Positions 37,034 to 46,396 of a stretch of DNA of 64,000 nt are shown piece by piece; position 1 is the first letter of the stretch; every line of letters starts with the position of its first letter. The position numbers and the translations under genes are program-made. This DNA comes from Lachnospiraceae bacterium (lineage in GTDB: Bacteria; Bacillota; Clostridia; Lachnospirales; Lachnospiraceae). The notes under the pieces are model-generated. The model searched no databases. It was not told where the DNA came from and saw nothing but the letters and a program-made list of their open reading frames with translations. The stretch lies in the NCBI GenBank assembly GCA_015056765.1, contig SVFQ01000002.1, positions 124,001 to 188,000 on the forward strand. Direction: 5' to 3'.

Positions 37034-37175
37034 ATGCTTCCTCCAAATACTAGTTTACGTTCATTATAACATATCTTTTTTTGTTGTTTACGTGATCTTC
37101 TGTGCCGCATAATTGTCAATTCCCCCGTTTTTTGCTAAACTAAACATTAGTGAAACAAGAGAAAGGGGCACTTTC

Positions 37176-38291
37176 ATGAGAATTGTAAGACAGACATTTC
37201 ATTTACCGGAAAGCTCTTACCCATTAGAAAATCTACTTTCTGAGGGCAGTTCTCTGGATCAGGTACTATTCTTCGATATCGAAACAACCGGTTTTGCAGC
37301 CAAGAATTCCAATGTATATCTAATCGGATGCGCCTACAAAAAGGGCGAAGACTATGAATTGACTCAATGGTTTGCAAATTCCTATGATGAAGAATTAGAA
37401 ATCATTCGAGCATTTTATGATTTTTCTTCTCACTTCACTACCCTTGTACATTTTAATGGAACAAACTTTGATATTCCATTTTTGGAGCAAAAGTGTGCCA
37501 TGCACAAGTTGCCCTATCATTTCAGTCATTTACAGGGCATCGACTTATATCGACGTGTTGCACCCTATAAGCTATTCTTAAAAACACCAAACTTCAAGCA
37601 AAAAACCGTGGAATATTTCCTTGGAATCGGCCGAGAAGACACATACTCCGGCGGCGAGCTGATTAATGTATATCATCAGTACGTTGAGGATCCAAATACG
37701 GCAGACCTTGAGCTTTTACTTCTGCACAATGCAGATGATATCAAAGGACTCATCGAAATCCTGCCGATTCTCTCCTACTATGATTTATTTAACAAACCAT
37801 TAAAAGCAAAGAAAGTACAGGCCAACACCTATACCGACTATTTTGGCACCATCCATCGTGAGCTTCTCATTCGATGCAGCCTTCCAACCTCCTTACCGGT
37901 ACCGGTAAAAGCCGGAGCTGTAGGTTGCTATTTCAACGGAGAAGACAAAGTAGGACATTTCCGTATTCCATTATACGAAGAGGAAATGAAATACTTCTAT
38001 GCAAATTACAAGGACTATTATTACATGCCTGATGAAGATGTTGCGATTCATCGTTCTGTTGCCACTTTTGTAGACAGAGATCACCGTATGAAAGCAAAGG
38101 CTGAAAACTGCTACACCAGAAAGTTTTCCAATTATTTACCGGAGTGGGATTTATTTATAGAACCATTCTTCAAACGTGATTATAAGAGCAAAGATCTATT
38201 CTTTGAACTAACAGAGGAAATGAAAACAGATAGAGACTTCTTCTCTCGCTATGCAGAACATGTTCTGCATATGCTGGCTAATGCAAATTAA
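37176..38291 (+). CDS. ribonuclease H-like (YprB-type) exonuclease domain protein
   Basis: LFFDIETTGFAAKNSNVYLIGCAY; FNGTNFDIPFLEQKC; HNADDIKGLIEILP. Start MRIVRQTFHLPES preferred. Confidence 0.88.
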   Translation: MRIVRQTFHLPESSYPLENLLSEGSSLDQVLFFDIETTGFAAKNSNVYLIGCAYKKGEDYELTQWFANSYDEELEIIRAFYDFSSHFTTLVHFNGTNFDIPFLEQKCAMHKLPYHFSHLQGIDLYRRVAPYKLFLKTPNFKQKTVEYFLGIGREDTYSGGELINVYHQYVEDPNTADLELLLLHNADDIKGLIEILPILSYYDLFNKPLKAKKVQANTYTDYFGTIHRELLIRCSLPTSLPVPVKAGAVGCYFNGEDKVGHFRIPLYEEEMKYFYANYKDYYYMPDEDVAIHRSVATFVDRDHRMKAKAENCYTRKFSNYLPEWDLFIEPFFKRDYKSKDLFFELTEEMKTDRDFFSRYAEHVLHMLANAN

Positions 38292-38293
38292 AA

Positions 38294-38321
38294 AAAGTGT
38301 GTACCATTTGGTACACACTTT
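38294..38321. terminator. bidirectional terminator
   Basis: aaaagtgtgtacc-attt-ggtacacactttt. Confidence 0.75.
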
Positions 38322-38329
38322 TCTTTTTA

Positions 38330-39112
38330 TCAATCCTTTGGTTTCTCATAGAAGAAGGAAGTCTTTCTCTGATAACCGATTTCCTTGTAGTTCATAATCT
38401 GTTCGGTGCTACCGATAAAGAGAACTCCACCCGGCTTCAAAGAATCTTTGAATTTGCGGAACACTTCATCCTTTGCTTCTTCCGTAAAATAAATCAATAC
38501 GTTACGACACACAATCATATCATAATCGGTATCATATTTATCCAGCAATAAGTTATGCTGTCTAAAGGTAACACGGCTCTTAATTTCATCAGAAATACGG
38601 TAGGAGCTTCCCACCTTTTCAAAGTATTTCTTTTTGAATTCATCTGGCACAGATGCAATACTCTTTTCATTGTAAAGACCAGCCTGGGCTTTACCCAAGA
38701 TGACTTTATCAAGATCTGTGGCATAGATGCGAATCTGATTCAAAGGTACATGCTTAGACAAAGCCATAACCAAAGAATACGGCTCATCACCGGTAGAGCA
38801 AGCAGCGCTCCAAATCTTAAGATTCTTGCCAAATTTGTTAATCAATTCAGGAAATACATCCCTGTCCATAATTTGCCACTGATCCGGGTTACGATAGAAT
38901 TCGGAAACATTAATCGTAATGTAACCTACGAATTCATCAAACATCTCCTTATCCGATTTCAGGGCTGCTATGTAATTATTATAGCCGGTAATTTTGTTTT
39001 TCTGAATCAGCGTATCAATACGACGCTTCATCTGTTTTTCTTTGTAGTCATTAAGGTCTATCTTTGTCATAGCCTTAATCTCTTTTTTAAAGTACTCGTA
39101 ATCGTATTCCAT
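38330..39112 (-). CDS. cheR: CheR-type protein-glutamate O-methyltransferase
   Basis: NVSEFYRNPDQWQIMDRDVFPEL; IWSAACSTGDEPYSLVMAL; IYATDLDKVILGKAQ; VCRNVLIYF. Confidence 0.94.
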   Translation of the reverse strand: MEYDYEYFKKEIKAMTKIDLNDYKEKQMKRRIDTLIQKNKITGYNNYIAALKSDKEMFDEFVGYITINVSEFYRNPDQWQIMDRDVFPELINKFGKNLKIWSAACSTGDEPYSLVMALSKHVPLNQIRIYATDLDKVILGKAQAGLYNEKSIASVPDEFKKKYFEKVGSSYRISDEIKSRVTFRQHNLLLDKYDTDYDMIVCRNVLIYFTEEAKDEVFRKFKDSLKPGGVLFIGSTEQIMNYKEIGYQRKTSFFYEKPKD

Positions 39113-39250
39113 AAGATTTCCCCGTCTTTCAAATAAGTATTGAATTCACAGACTAATTATAGCATAGGGTTTCTATTGATTGTCTATTCTGTGAATTATT
39201 TTCGAAATAATTTATATTTTTTATTTATTTCATATAATTCAAACAAAAAA

Positions 39251-39277
39251 ATCCCCTTCCGCATTGGAAGGGGATTT
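39251..39277 (-). terminator. rpsA terminator
   Basis: aatccccttcc-gcat-tggaaggggatt with T-run on minus strand. Confidence 0.75.
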
Positions 39278-39284
39278 GGGAATC

Positions 39285-40427
39285 TTATTCTTCTTCCTGA
39301 TTAGCAATTGCTTCTTCGATATTTACAGAAACAACATCTGCATTATCATCTTCAGCTTTTTCTTCGCTTGGTTCAGGTGCGAACATAGCTTTTACACTCA
39401 AGCTGATCTTTTTGTCAGCTGCATTGAAGTCTACTACTTTTGCAGTAACTTCATCACCAACTTTTAATACATCAGCTGGTTTCTCCACATGATCTTTAGA
39501 AATCTGAGAAACATGAAGAAGAGCATCAATACCTGGCTCTAATTCAACGAATGCACCAAAGTCAGTCATACGAGCAACTTTACCTGTAACAACTGTACCA
39601 GTAGCATACTTGGTTTCAGCTTCTTTCCAAGGATTTGCATCTTCATACTTCATGGAAAGTGCAATCTTACTACCATTGATTTCTTTAATCATGGCTTTTA
39701 CTTTGTCGCCAACTTTGAAGACTTTCTTAGGATTCTCAACACGTCCCCAAGACATTTCGGAGATATGAAGAAGACCATCTGCTCCACCCAAGTCGATGAA
39801 AGCACCGAAGTCTGTAACGTTCTTAACAACGCCTTCTACGCTATCGCCTTCTTTGATCTTAGCGAAAAGTTCTTTCTGCTTCTCAGCTTTATCAGCAACG
39901 ATAAGCTGTTTGCAGTCACCAATATATCTTCTTCTCTTAGGATTGTATTCTGTTACAACGAAGCTTACTTCCTGACCAGCATATTTGCTTAAGTCTTTTT
40001 CGTAAACATCGGATACAAGGCTTGCAGGAATGAAGATACGAACTTCCTCTACAACTACGCAAAGGCCACCATTTAATACTTCTGTTACTTTTGCAGTAAG
40101 TACTTCATGATTGTTGAATGCTTCTTCAATTCTCTTATTGCCTCTATCAGCAGCAAGTCTCTTATAAGATAAGATGACCTGTCCATCTCCATCATTTACT
40201 TTCAATACTTTCACTTCGATAGAATCACCTACGTGAAGCACTTCGGTAAGATCGACGCTGGAATCATTTGTATACTCGTTACGAGTTAAGATACCATCTG
40301 ATTTGTAGCCAATGTTAATGATGGCTTCTTCTGGTTTCACAGCGATAACGGAACCCTCAACTACCTCTCCTGTATGGATTTGTTTCAATGATCCTTCCAA
40401 TAACTGTTCAAAAGTTTCTTCTGACAT
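39285..40427 (-). CDS. rpsA: S1 RNA-binding domain / ribosomal protein S1 homologue (four S1 domains)
   Basis: GVVKNVTDFGAFIDLGGADGLLHISEMSWGRV and three further S1 motifs; start MSEETFEQLLEGS with GAGGAGG RBS inside ispH. Confidence 0.93.
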   Translation of the reverse strand: MSEETFEQLLEGSLKQIHTGEVVEGSVIAVKPEEAIINIGYKSDGILTRNEYTNDSSVDLTEVLHVGDSIEVKVLKVNDGDGQVILSYKRLAADRGNKRIEEAFNNHEVLTAKVTEVLNGGLCVVVEEVRIFIPASLVSDVYEKDLSKYAGQEVSFVVTEYNPKRRRYIGDCKQLIVADKAEKQKELFAKIKEGDSVEGVVKNVTDFGAFIDLGGADGLLHISEMSWGRVENPKKVFKVGDKVKAMIKEINGSKIALSMKYEDANPWKEAETKYATGTVVTGKVARMTDFGAFVELEPGIDALLHVSQISKDHVEKPADVLKVGDEVTAKVVDFNAADKKISLSVKAMFAPEPSEEKAEDDNADVVSVNIEEAIANQEEE

Positions 40428-41262
40428 AACTTTGAACCTCCTCAATAATATTATTTGGGGTTGAAGCCCCTGCTGTAATACCCACTAGTCGAACAGATTT
40501 AGGTAGTTCTAAATGCAAGTCATCCAGTGTCTGTATAAAATAGGTCTGCTCACATTCGCTTTTACAGATTTCGTAAAGCTTCCTGGAATTGGAACTGTGT
40601 GCACCTCCTATGACGATCATGACGTCTGCTTTCTGCGCAATTGCTTTTGCTTCTGTCTGTCGCTCCTCAGTTGCGTTACATATAGTATTCACAACATTAA
40701 CATTATAGCCTTTTGTAGCAAAAATATCAACAATTTCTTGAAATTTATTCATACGGAAGGTAGTTTGTGACACAACACAGAGTTCCGTTTCCTTAGAACC
40801 TTGGTAATTCTCGGCTTCTTCTACGGTTCCAATCACCACTGCTTTGTTGTGACACCAGCCTTCAATTCCCACAACTTCCGGGTGTCCGTCATTTCCCACG
40901 ATGATGATTTGTTTTCCTTCAGCGCTTTCCTTTTCCACAACTTTATGGATTCTTTTTACAAAAGGACAGGTCGCGTCTACACATGTCAGGTTTTGTGCTT
41001 CAATCTGGTCATAGATTTTTTTCTCTACACCGTGGGAGCGAATAATAATGGTGCCCTTTTTGACTTCCCCCAGTTTGCCTTCTTCCAAAACCTCTACGCC
41101 GTGGTTTTGCAATTCTTCCACTACCTGTTCGTTATGAATAATGGGGCCATAGGTGTAAATCTTGTCGTCACCGGAAGCTTTCTCTACTTGTTCATAAACC
41201 GTATCTACAGCTCTTTTTACGCCAAAACAAAAACCGGCACTTTTTGCCACAATAACTTCCAT
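40408..41262 (-). CDS. ispH: 4-hydroxy-3-methylbut-2-enyl diphosphate reductase
   Basis: VIVAKSAGFCFGVKRAVD; IRSHGV; DATCPFV; VGITAGASTPNNIIEEV. Confidence 0.97.
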   Translation of the reverse strand: MEVIVAKSAGFCFGVKRAVDTVYEQVEKASGDDKIYTYGPIIHNEQVVEELQNHGVEVLEEGKLGEVKKGTIIIRSHGVEKKIYDQIEAQNLTCVDATCPFVKRIHKVVEKESAEGKQIIIVGNDGHPEVVGIEGWCHNKAVVIGTVEEAENYQGSKETELCVVSQTTFRMNKFQEIVDIFATKGYNVNVVNTICNATEERQTEAKAIAQKADVMIVIGGAHSSNSRKLYEICKSECEQTYFIQTLDDLHLELPKSVRLVGITAGASTPNNIIEEVQSYVRRNF

Positions 41263-41288
41263 AGGATTTCCTCTGTTATAATGCTTTC

Positions 41289-41945
41289 TTATTTGATATA
41301 AGACATGATTTTATCTGCTACTTCCTGAATCGTCATGGAAGTGGTATCCACCAAAACAGCGTCCTCTGCCTGTTTTAATGGTGCTACTTCTCTTGTCATG
41401 TCTCTATGATCTCTTTCTGCAATATCTTTCTCTATAGCGGAAAGGTCTGGGTTCTCTCCCTTTGCCTTCAGTTCATCAAAACGGCGTTTTGCTCGTTCTT
41501 CCACACTTGCAGTAAGGAAAATCTTTAAATCTGCGTTTGGTAAAACGACAGTTCCGATATCCCTTCCATCCATAACCACGTCCTGCTCAGCAGCAAGCTT
41601 TCTCTGAAGTTCTGTCATTTTCTCACGAACCTTTGCATGTACGCTGGAAGCAGAAGCCATATTGCCCACCTCTTCCTGACGCAAATATGCATTTACATTT
41701 TCTCCATTCAGTAATACAACCTGTTCACCGTCTATATAGCGAATGGATACGTCTGCTTTCTGTGCCTCTTCGCAAATACGCTCCACATCCTCTACATCTA
41801 CATGGTTCTGTAAAAGATGATAAGCGATGGCACGATACATAGCGCCGGTATCTACATAAATAAAACCTTTCTCTTTCGCTACGATTTTAGCGATTGTACT
41901 TTTGCCTGCACCTGCAGGTCCATCAATTGCAATATTATAACTCAT
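41289..41945 (-). CDS. cmk: cytidylate kinase
   Basis: MSYNIAIDGPAGAGKSTIAKIVAKEKGFIYVDTGAMYRA; DGRDIGTVVLPNA. Confidence 0.97.
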   Translation of the reverse strand: MSYNIAIDGPAGAGKSTIAKIVAKEKGFIYVDTGAMYRAIAYHLLQNHVDVEDVERICEEAQKADVSIRYIDGEQVVLLNGENVNAYLRQEEVGNMASASSVHAKVREKMTELQRKLAAEQDVVMDGRDIGTVVLPNADLKIFLTASVEERAKRRFDELKAKGENPDLSAIEKDIAERDHRDMTREVAPLKQAEDAVLVDTTSMTIQEVADKIMSYIK

Positions 41946-41979
41946 ACCAAACCTTCTATTATTCGTATTTTGAAATGGC

Positions 41980-43215
41980 TTAAACCCATTCAATGCTGCT
42001 TCCGGCCAGGTGTCCTGTAGACCAGGCAATCTGCAGATTAAATCCACCTGTCACCGCATCCAAATCCAGCACTTCACCTGCAAAGTAAAGTCCTTTCACC
42101 AATTTGGATTCCATGGTAGATGGATTGATTTCTTTTAGAGACACACCACCGTGAGTGATGATTGCTTCTATAAAGTCTCTTGTTCCAGTGACAGTAAAGC
42201 AAAAATTCTTTGTCTCCTCTACCAACTTCTGACGTTTTTCTTTCGTCAAATCAAAGCCTCTCATGGTTTCCTCGATACCACAGCGCTTGCACATAACCGG
42301 TATTAGCTTATGAGGAAACAAAGAAGGCAAAATATTTCGCATATTCTTAGCGCCATTTTCTTCGATTTCTCGAAGGATTCTCTTGTCTAGCTGCTCCTTT
42401 GTCAGGGCCGGCTTTAAGTCAATGGAAAGAGCAGCCTCTTCTCCATAACACTTGGCAGAATAAATGCTACTAGCGGAGAGCATCAATGGTCCGCTTACGC
42501 CAAAGTGAGTAAAAAGCATCTCTCCGAAATCTTCATATAGGTTCTTTCCTTTATAAGATAAAGAAGCTTTCACATTTCGAAGTGACAGGCCCTGCAGTTC
42601 TTTGCAGTCTACTTCCTTTATCGTCAAAGGAACAAGGGCCGGATAGGTAGGCGTCACTTCATGACCGGCAGCCTTTGCAAATAGATAGCCATCACCGGTA
42701 GAACCTGTAGTGGCATAGGATAAACCTCCTGTCGCAACGATAACCGCATCTGCTTCTATCTTGCCGCCTTTTTTTAACTCTACTCCCGTAACATGTCCGT
42801 CCTGCATCAGGATTTTCTTCACTTCAGAATAAAGTTTCACCTTTACATAATTATCCTGCAAAGCTCTTTGGAAGGCTTTGATGATATCTGAAGAATGGTC
42901 TGAAACCGGGAAAACACGCTGTCCTCTTTCTACCTTTAAAGGACAACCCTGATTCTCGATAAATTCCATCACCGCTCTGGCATCATATTGATACACAGCA
43001 CTATACAGAAATTTAGAATTTCCAAAAACATGGTTGAAATACTGCTCTGTATCGCAAGCATTGGTCACATTGCATCGACCTTTTCCGGTGATATAAACCT
43101 TTTTTCCAAGTTTTTCATTTTTTTCAAGCAGGGTGGTATCATGTCCAAGTTCTGCAGCAGCTACTGCAGCCATCATGCCGGCAGCGCCACCACCAATTAC
43201 TACAACTCTACTCAT
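41980..43215 (-). CDS. NAD(P)/FAD-dependent oxidoreductase (HI0933/YhiN family)
   Basis: VVVIGGGAAGMMAAVAAAELGHDTTLLEKNEKLGKKVYITGKGRCNVTN; GLYFAGEVLDLDAVTGGFNLQIAWSTG. Confidence 0.94.
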   Translation of the reverse strand: MSRVVVIGGGAAGMMAAVAAAELGHDTTLLEKNEKLGKKVYITGKGRCNVTNACDTEQYFNHVFGNSKFLYSAVYQYDARAVMEFIENQGCPLKVERGQRVFPVSDHSSDIIKAFQRALQDNYVKVKLYSEVKKILMQDGHVTGVELKKGGKIEADAVIVATGGLSYATTGSTGDGYLFAKAAGHEVTPTYPALVPLTIKEVDCKELQGLSLRNVKASLSYKGKNLYEDFGEMLFTHFGVSGPLMLSASSIYSAKCYGEEAALSIDLKPALTKEQLDKRILREIEENGAKNMRNILPSLFPHKLIPVMCKRCGIEETMRGFDLTKEKRQKLVEETKNFCFTVTGTRDFIEAIITHGGVSLKEINPSTMESKLVKGLYFAGEVLDLDAVTGGFNLQIAWSTGHLAGSSIEWV

Positions 43216-44146
43216 GTTCCGGTTCTTCTTCCTCTTCTTTACGCAATGGATAATTCAGAATCGGTTCGTCATCAATGAAGTTGATTTCATCATTTAAGTA
43301 TACCTGATAGTTATTCCATACTTCTTCCAGGGTTTGCAGACTATTTCGCACTTCTGTAGGGCGCTTTAAGCAAAGGCCTACCACCAGAGCATTGATTACA
43401 CTAAGTGGTGCAACCAAAGAGTCTACTATAGAAACCATGTCGCTTCTGGCTAAAAGATTACAGGAAGAATACATACACATAGGGGAATGAATGGTGTCCG
43501 TAATGGAAATAATCTTTGCATTACGATCATTGGCAAATTCCATAGCCTTTAGAGTACGCATGGAGTAACGAGGAAAACTGATTCCGATAAAGCAATCTCT
43601 CTCATTGATACGAATCATCTGCTCAAAAGTTTCACTCATGCTGGTGGTCTTAAGGCAGTACACGTCCTGTCTGATCATAGACAAATAAAAATTCAAAAAG
43701 TCTGCTAAAGGTGCACAGCTTCGGATACCGGAAATATACACCTTTCTAGCTTTCAAAATAATCTGAATCGCGGTATCGAAAGCCGATGGATCCATGTGCA
43801 AAATCGTATCATGAATCTTATCCATATCTGACTGCAATACGGACTTCAGAATCTCAGACTGGGAGGATGCACCGGTACGCACACCAAGCCTTTGCATATC
43901 TGTCAATTGTTCCTTAACCCAGGCTTCCAAAGCCTTCTGGAAATCAGGATATCCATCATATCCCATCATCATAGCAAATCGCACTACTGTGGATTCACTG
44001 ATTTTCAAGGTATTTCCTAATTCTGCAGCAGTCATGAATACTGCTTGATCATAATGATCTGAAATATAAGAAGCAATAATTTTCTGGCTTTTACTCATAT
44101 GCTGAAATTTACTGCTCATTTCTGACATAAAATCTTGTTTACCCAT
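43208..44146 (-). CDS. MurR/RpiR family transcriptional regulator
   Basis: SKSQKIIASYISDHYDQAVFMTAAELGNTLKISESTVVRFAMMMGYDGYPDFQ; SIS domain. Confidence 0.92.
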   Translation of the reverse strand: MGKQDFMSEMSSKFQHMSKSQKIIASYISDHYDQAVFMTAAELGNTLKISESTVVRFAMMMGYDGYPDFQKALEAWVKEQLTDMQRLGVRTGASSQSEILKSVLQSDMDKIHDTILHMDPSAFDTAIQIILKARKVYISGIRSCAPLADFLNFYLSMIRQDVYCLKTTSMSETFEQMIRINERDCFIGISFPRYSMRTLKAMEFANDRNAKIISITDTIHSPMCMYSSCNLLARSDMVSIVDSLVAPLSVINALVVGLCLKRPTEVRNSLQTLEEVWNNYQVYLNDEINFIDDEPILNYPLRKEEEEEPEHE

Positions 44147-44199
44147 ATATACCGTCTTTCTGCCAAAAGCAATTCTAGTCTATGTTTTGTCAAATCCCC

Positions 44200-44751
44200 T
44201 TATGATTTAAAGGAAGCATATACTTCCTGAATCATTTTTCTGGTGTCATCTCGATTTAGGTCATAGTCTCCTGTAATGGTCATAGAAGCTGCTCCATGAA
44301 TAAAGATCCACATTTTCATAAACAGACCTTCCGGGTCCGGGCATCCAAGGCTTTTCGCAAGCTGAATCTCTCGCATGACATTACCACTCACACCATTGAT
44401 CAATTCATAAAGGGATCTTCCACCATGACCTTCTCGTAAAAACATCATATGGAACAAGTTCTTTTCTTCCTTGGCGAAGCCAATATAAGCCATACCTAAA
44501 TTTAAAAACGGAACTTCTGCAGTTTCTCTAGGGTATTCTGCATAAAAGCGCTCAAAAAAGCGAATGCTATGGTCCATCACATCCCCTAATACTTCATCCA
44601 TATTATGGTATGCGCGAAAGATAGGCTGCGTACTACATCCCACCTTATTTGCCAGTTTACGAGCAGTCACTTCTGCAATTCCTTCTTCTCTGGCAAGTTC
44701 AAATGCACATCTAAGTATCTCGTTTTTCGTTATGACTTCTTTTCTAGGCAT
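44200..44751 (-). CDS. TetR/AcrR family transcriptional regulator
   Basis: ITKNEILRCAFELAREEGIAEVTARKLANKVGCSTQPIFRAYHNMDEVL; ATG at 44751 with GGAG RBS. Confidence 0.88.
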   Translation of the reverse strand: MPRKEVITKNEILRCAFELAREEGIAEVTARKLANKVGCSTQPIFRAYHNMDEVLGDVMDHSIRFFERFYAEYPRETAEVPFLNLGMAYIGFAKEEKNLFHMMFLREGHGGRSLYELINGVSGNVMREIQLAKSLGCPDPEGLFMKMWIFIHGAASMTITGDYDLNRDDTRKMIQEVYASFKS

Positions 44752-44775
44752 CTTTTTCTCCAAGTCTATAAAAAT

Positions 44776-44793
44776 TTGCAAGTAAACTTGCAA
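44776..44793. promoter_or_regulatory. inverted repeat TTGCAAGT-AA-ACTTGCAA, candidate TetR operator
   Basis: 8 bp perfect arms, between promoter TTGACA-18-TATAAT (44816-44845) and the ATG. Confidence 0.65.
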
Positions 44794-44849
44794 TTAGTAT
44801 TTCCACACAAGTGTTATTATATGTGATTTTTCTAGGCCATGTCAACGAA

Positions 44850-44875
44850 AAAGAGCGTGCAAATGCACGCTCTTT
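44850..44875 (-). terminator. terminator of decarboxylase operon
   Basis: aaagagcgtgc-aaat-gcacgctcttt with T-run on minus strand. Confidence 0.75.
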
Positions 44876-44944
44876 AATATTTCACAATTGCAGGCGCGTC
44901 CTCAAGCGGCGGACTGCCTGCAAGCATCAATAGATGCTCGCAAC

Positions 44945-46357
44945 TTAAACCGGATAAGCTCCGTTTGCTGTATCAGCTTTTGTGAGATCCACTTTTTCCT
45001 GCTGTGCCTGACGATATTTGAAGAAGTCTTCAGCAACCTGTGGGAACAATGCATAGGACAATACGTCCTCATCCTGCTGTTTCCACTGTTTGATTTTTTC
45101 TTCGTAGTCTTTTAATGCAGGTTTTAACAGATCTGCAGGTCTGCAGGTGATAACTTCTTCATCACCGATAACCTTTTTCTGTACTTCAGGATTGAAAGGT
45201 TTAACAGTCTGACCATATTTACCGGAAAGTAAGTCTTTGGTCTGGCCTGTAGCCATCTTGTATGGTTCGCCCATCAGGACGTTCATAACAGCCTGAGTAC
45301 CTACGATCTGAGAAGATGGTGTAACAAGAGGTGGCTCACCAAAGTCTTTACGAACTCTAGGGATCTCTTTTAATACTTCATCATACTTATCTTCAGCGTT
45401 CTGCTCTTTCAACTGGCTAACCATGTTGGAAAGCATACCACCTGGTACCTGATATAACAGAGTCTTGATATTAACACCCATAACCTTTGGATTCAGAAGG
45501 CCATTTTCAAGGCATTCTTCTCTGTAAGGTCTGAAGTAATCAGCGATTTCGGACAAGATGTTCTGATCCAGGCCTGTATCGTATGGTGTGCCTTTGAAAG
45601 TCTCAACCATAACTTCAGTAGCAGGCTGAGAAGTACCCATAGAGAATGGGCTGATAGCGGTATCGATTACATCAACACCAGCTTCTACAGCTTTCAAATA
45701 GGTCATACTAGCTACACCGGAAGTGTAGTGTGTATGTAACTGGATAGGTAATTTGGTTGCAGACTTCATAGCTGTAATCAGCTCAGAAGCTTTATAAGGA
45801 ACCAAAAGACCAGCCATATCTTTGATACAGATAGAGCTTGCACCCATCTCTTCGATTCTCTTAGCGATATCCATCCAGTATTCCATGGTATAAGCATCGC
45901 CTAGGGTATAGGATAAAGCAACCTGTGCTTCAGCGCCTTCTTTGTTACAAGCATCGATAGCTGTCTTTACGTTACGAAGGTCGTTCAGGCAGTCAAAGAT
46001 ACGGATGATATCGATACCGTTTGCTACGGATTTCTGTACGAAATAAGTAACAACGTCATCTGGATAGTGAGCATAACCAAGGATGTTCTGACCACGCAGA
46101 AGCATCTGTAATTTGGTTTTCTTGAAACCATCTCTTAATTTACGAAGTCTTTCCCATGGATCTTCGTGTAAGAAACGAAGGGAAGCATCGAATGTAGCAC
46201 CACCCCAGCATTCTACAGAGTGATATCCTACTTTATCCATTGTGTCTACAATGGGAAGCATTAATTCGGTTGGCATTCTGGTTGCAATCAAGGACTGATG
46301 TGCATCACGCAGAATGGTTTCGGTAATGCCAACTGGCTTTTTAGCTTGTTCTGACAT
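44945..46357 (-). CDS. oadA: oxaloacetate decarboxylase alpha / pyruvate carboxylase subunit B / transcarboxylase 5S-type carboxyltransferase
   Basis: ITETILRDAHQSLIATRMPTELMLPI; ICIKDMAGLLVPYKA; LHTHYTSGVASM; no C-terminal biotinyl domain. Confidence 0.92.
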   Translation of the reverse strand: MSEQAKKPVGITETILRDAHQSLIATRMPTELMLPIVDTMDKVGYHSVECWGGATFDASLRFLHEDPWERLRKLRDGFKKTKLQMLLRGQNILGYAHYPDDVVTYFVQKSVANGIDIIRIFDCLNDLRNVKTAIDACNKEGAEAQVALSYTLGDAYTMEYWMDIAKRIEEMGASSICIKDMAGLLVPYKASELITAMKSATKLPIQLHTHYTSGVASMTYLKAVEAGVDVIDTAISPFSMGTSQPATEVMVETFKGTPYDTGLDQNILSEIADYFRPYREECLENGLLNPKVMGVNIKTLLYQVPGGMLSNMVSQLKEQNAEDKYDEVLKEIPRVRKDFGEPPLVTPSSQIVGTQAVMNVLMGEPYKMATGQTKDLLSGKYGQTVKPFNPEVQKKVIGDEEVITCRPADLLKPALKDYEEKIKQWKQQDEDVLSYALFPQVAEDFFKYRQAQQEKVDLTKADTANGAYPV

Positions 46358-46396
46358 TGTTTTTCCTCCTAGTATTCTCTCATTCAAGTTCAGAAT

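Noticed and set aside
41946-42047. N-terminal extension of the cmk ORF (MDLICRLPGLQDTW...)
   Set aside because: Overlaps the preceding oxidoreductase; the true start is MSYNIAIDGPAGAGKST with the P-loop at the N-terminus.
44885-44945. GC-rich inverted repeats (gcaggc...gcctgc, gcaagcatc...gatgctcgc) after oadA considered as a riboswitch or mobile repeat
   Set aside because: Simple nested hairpins beside a terminator; no ORF, no known motif; most likely 3'-end structure.
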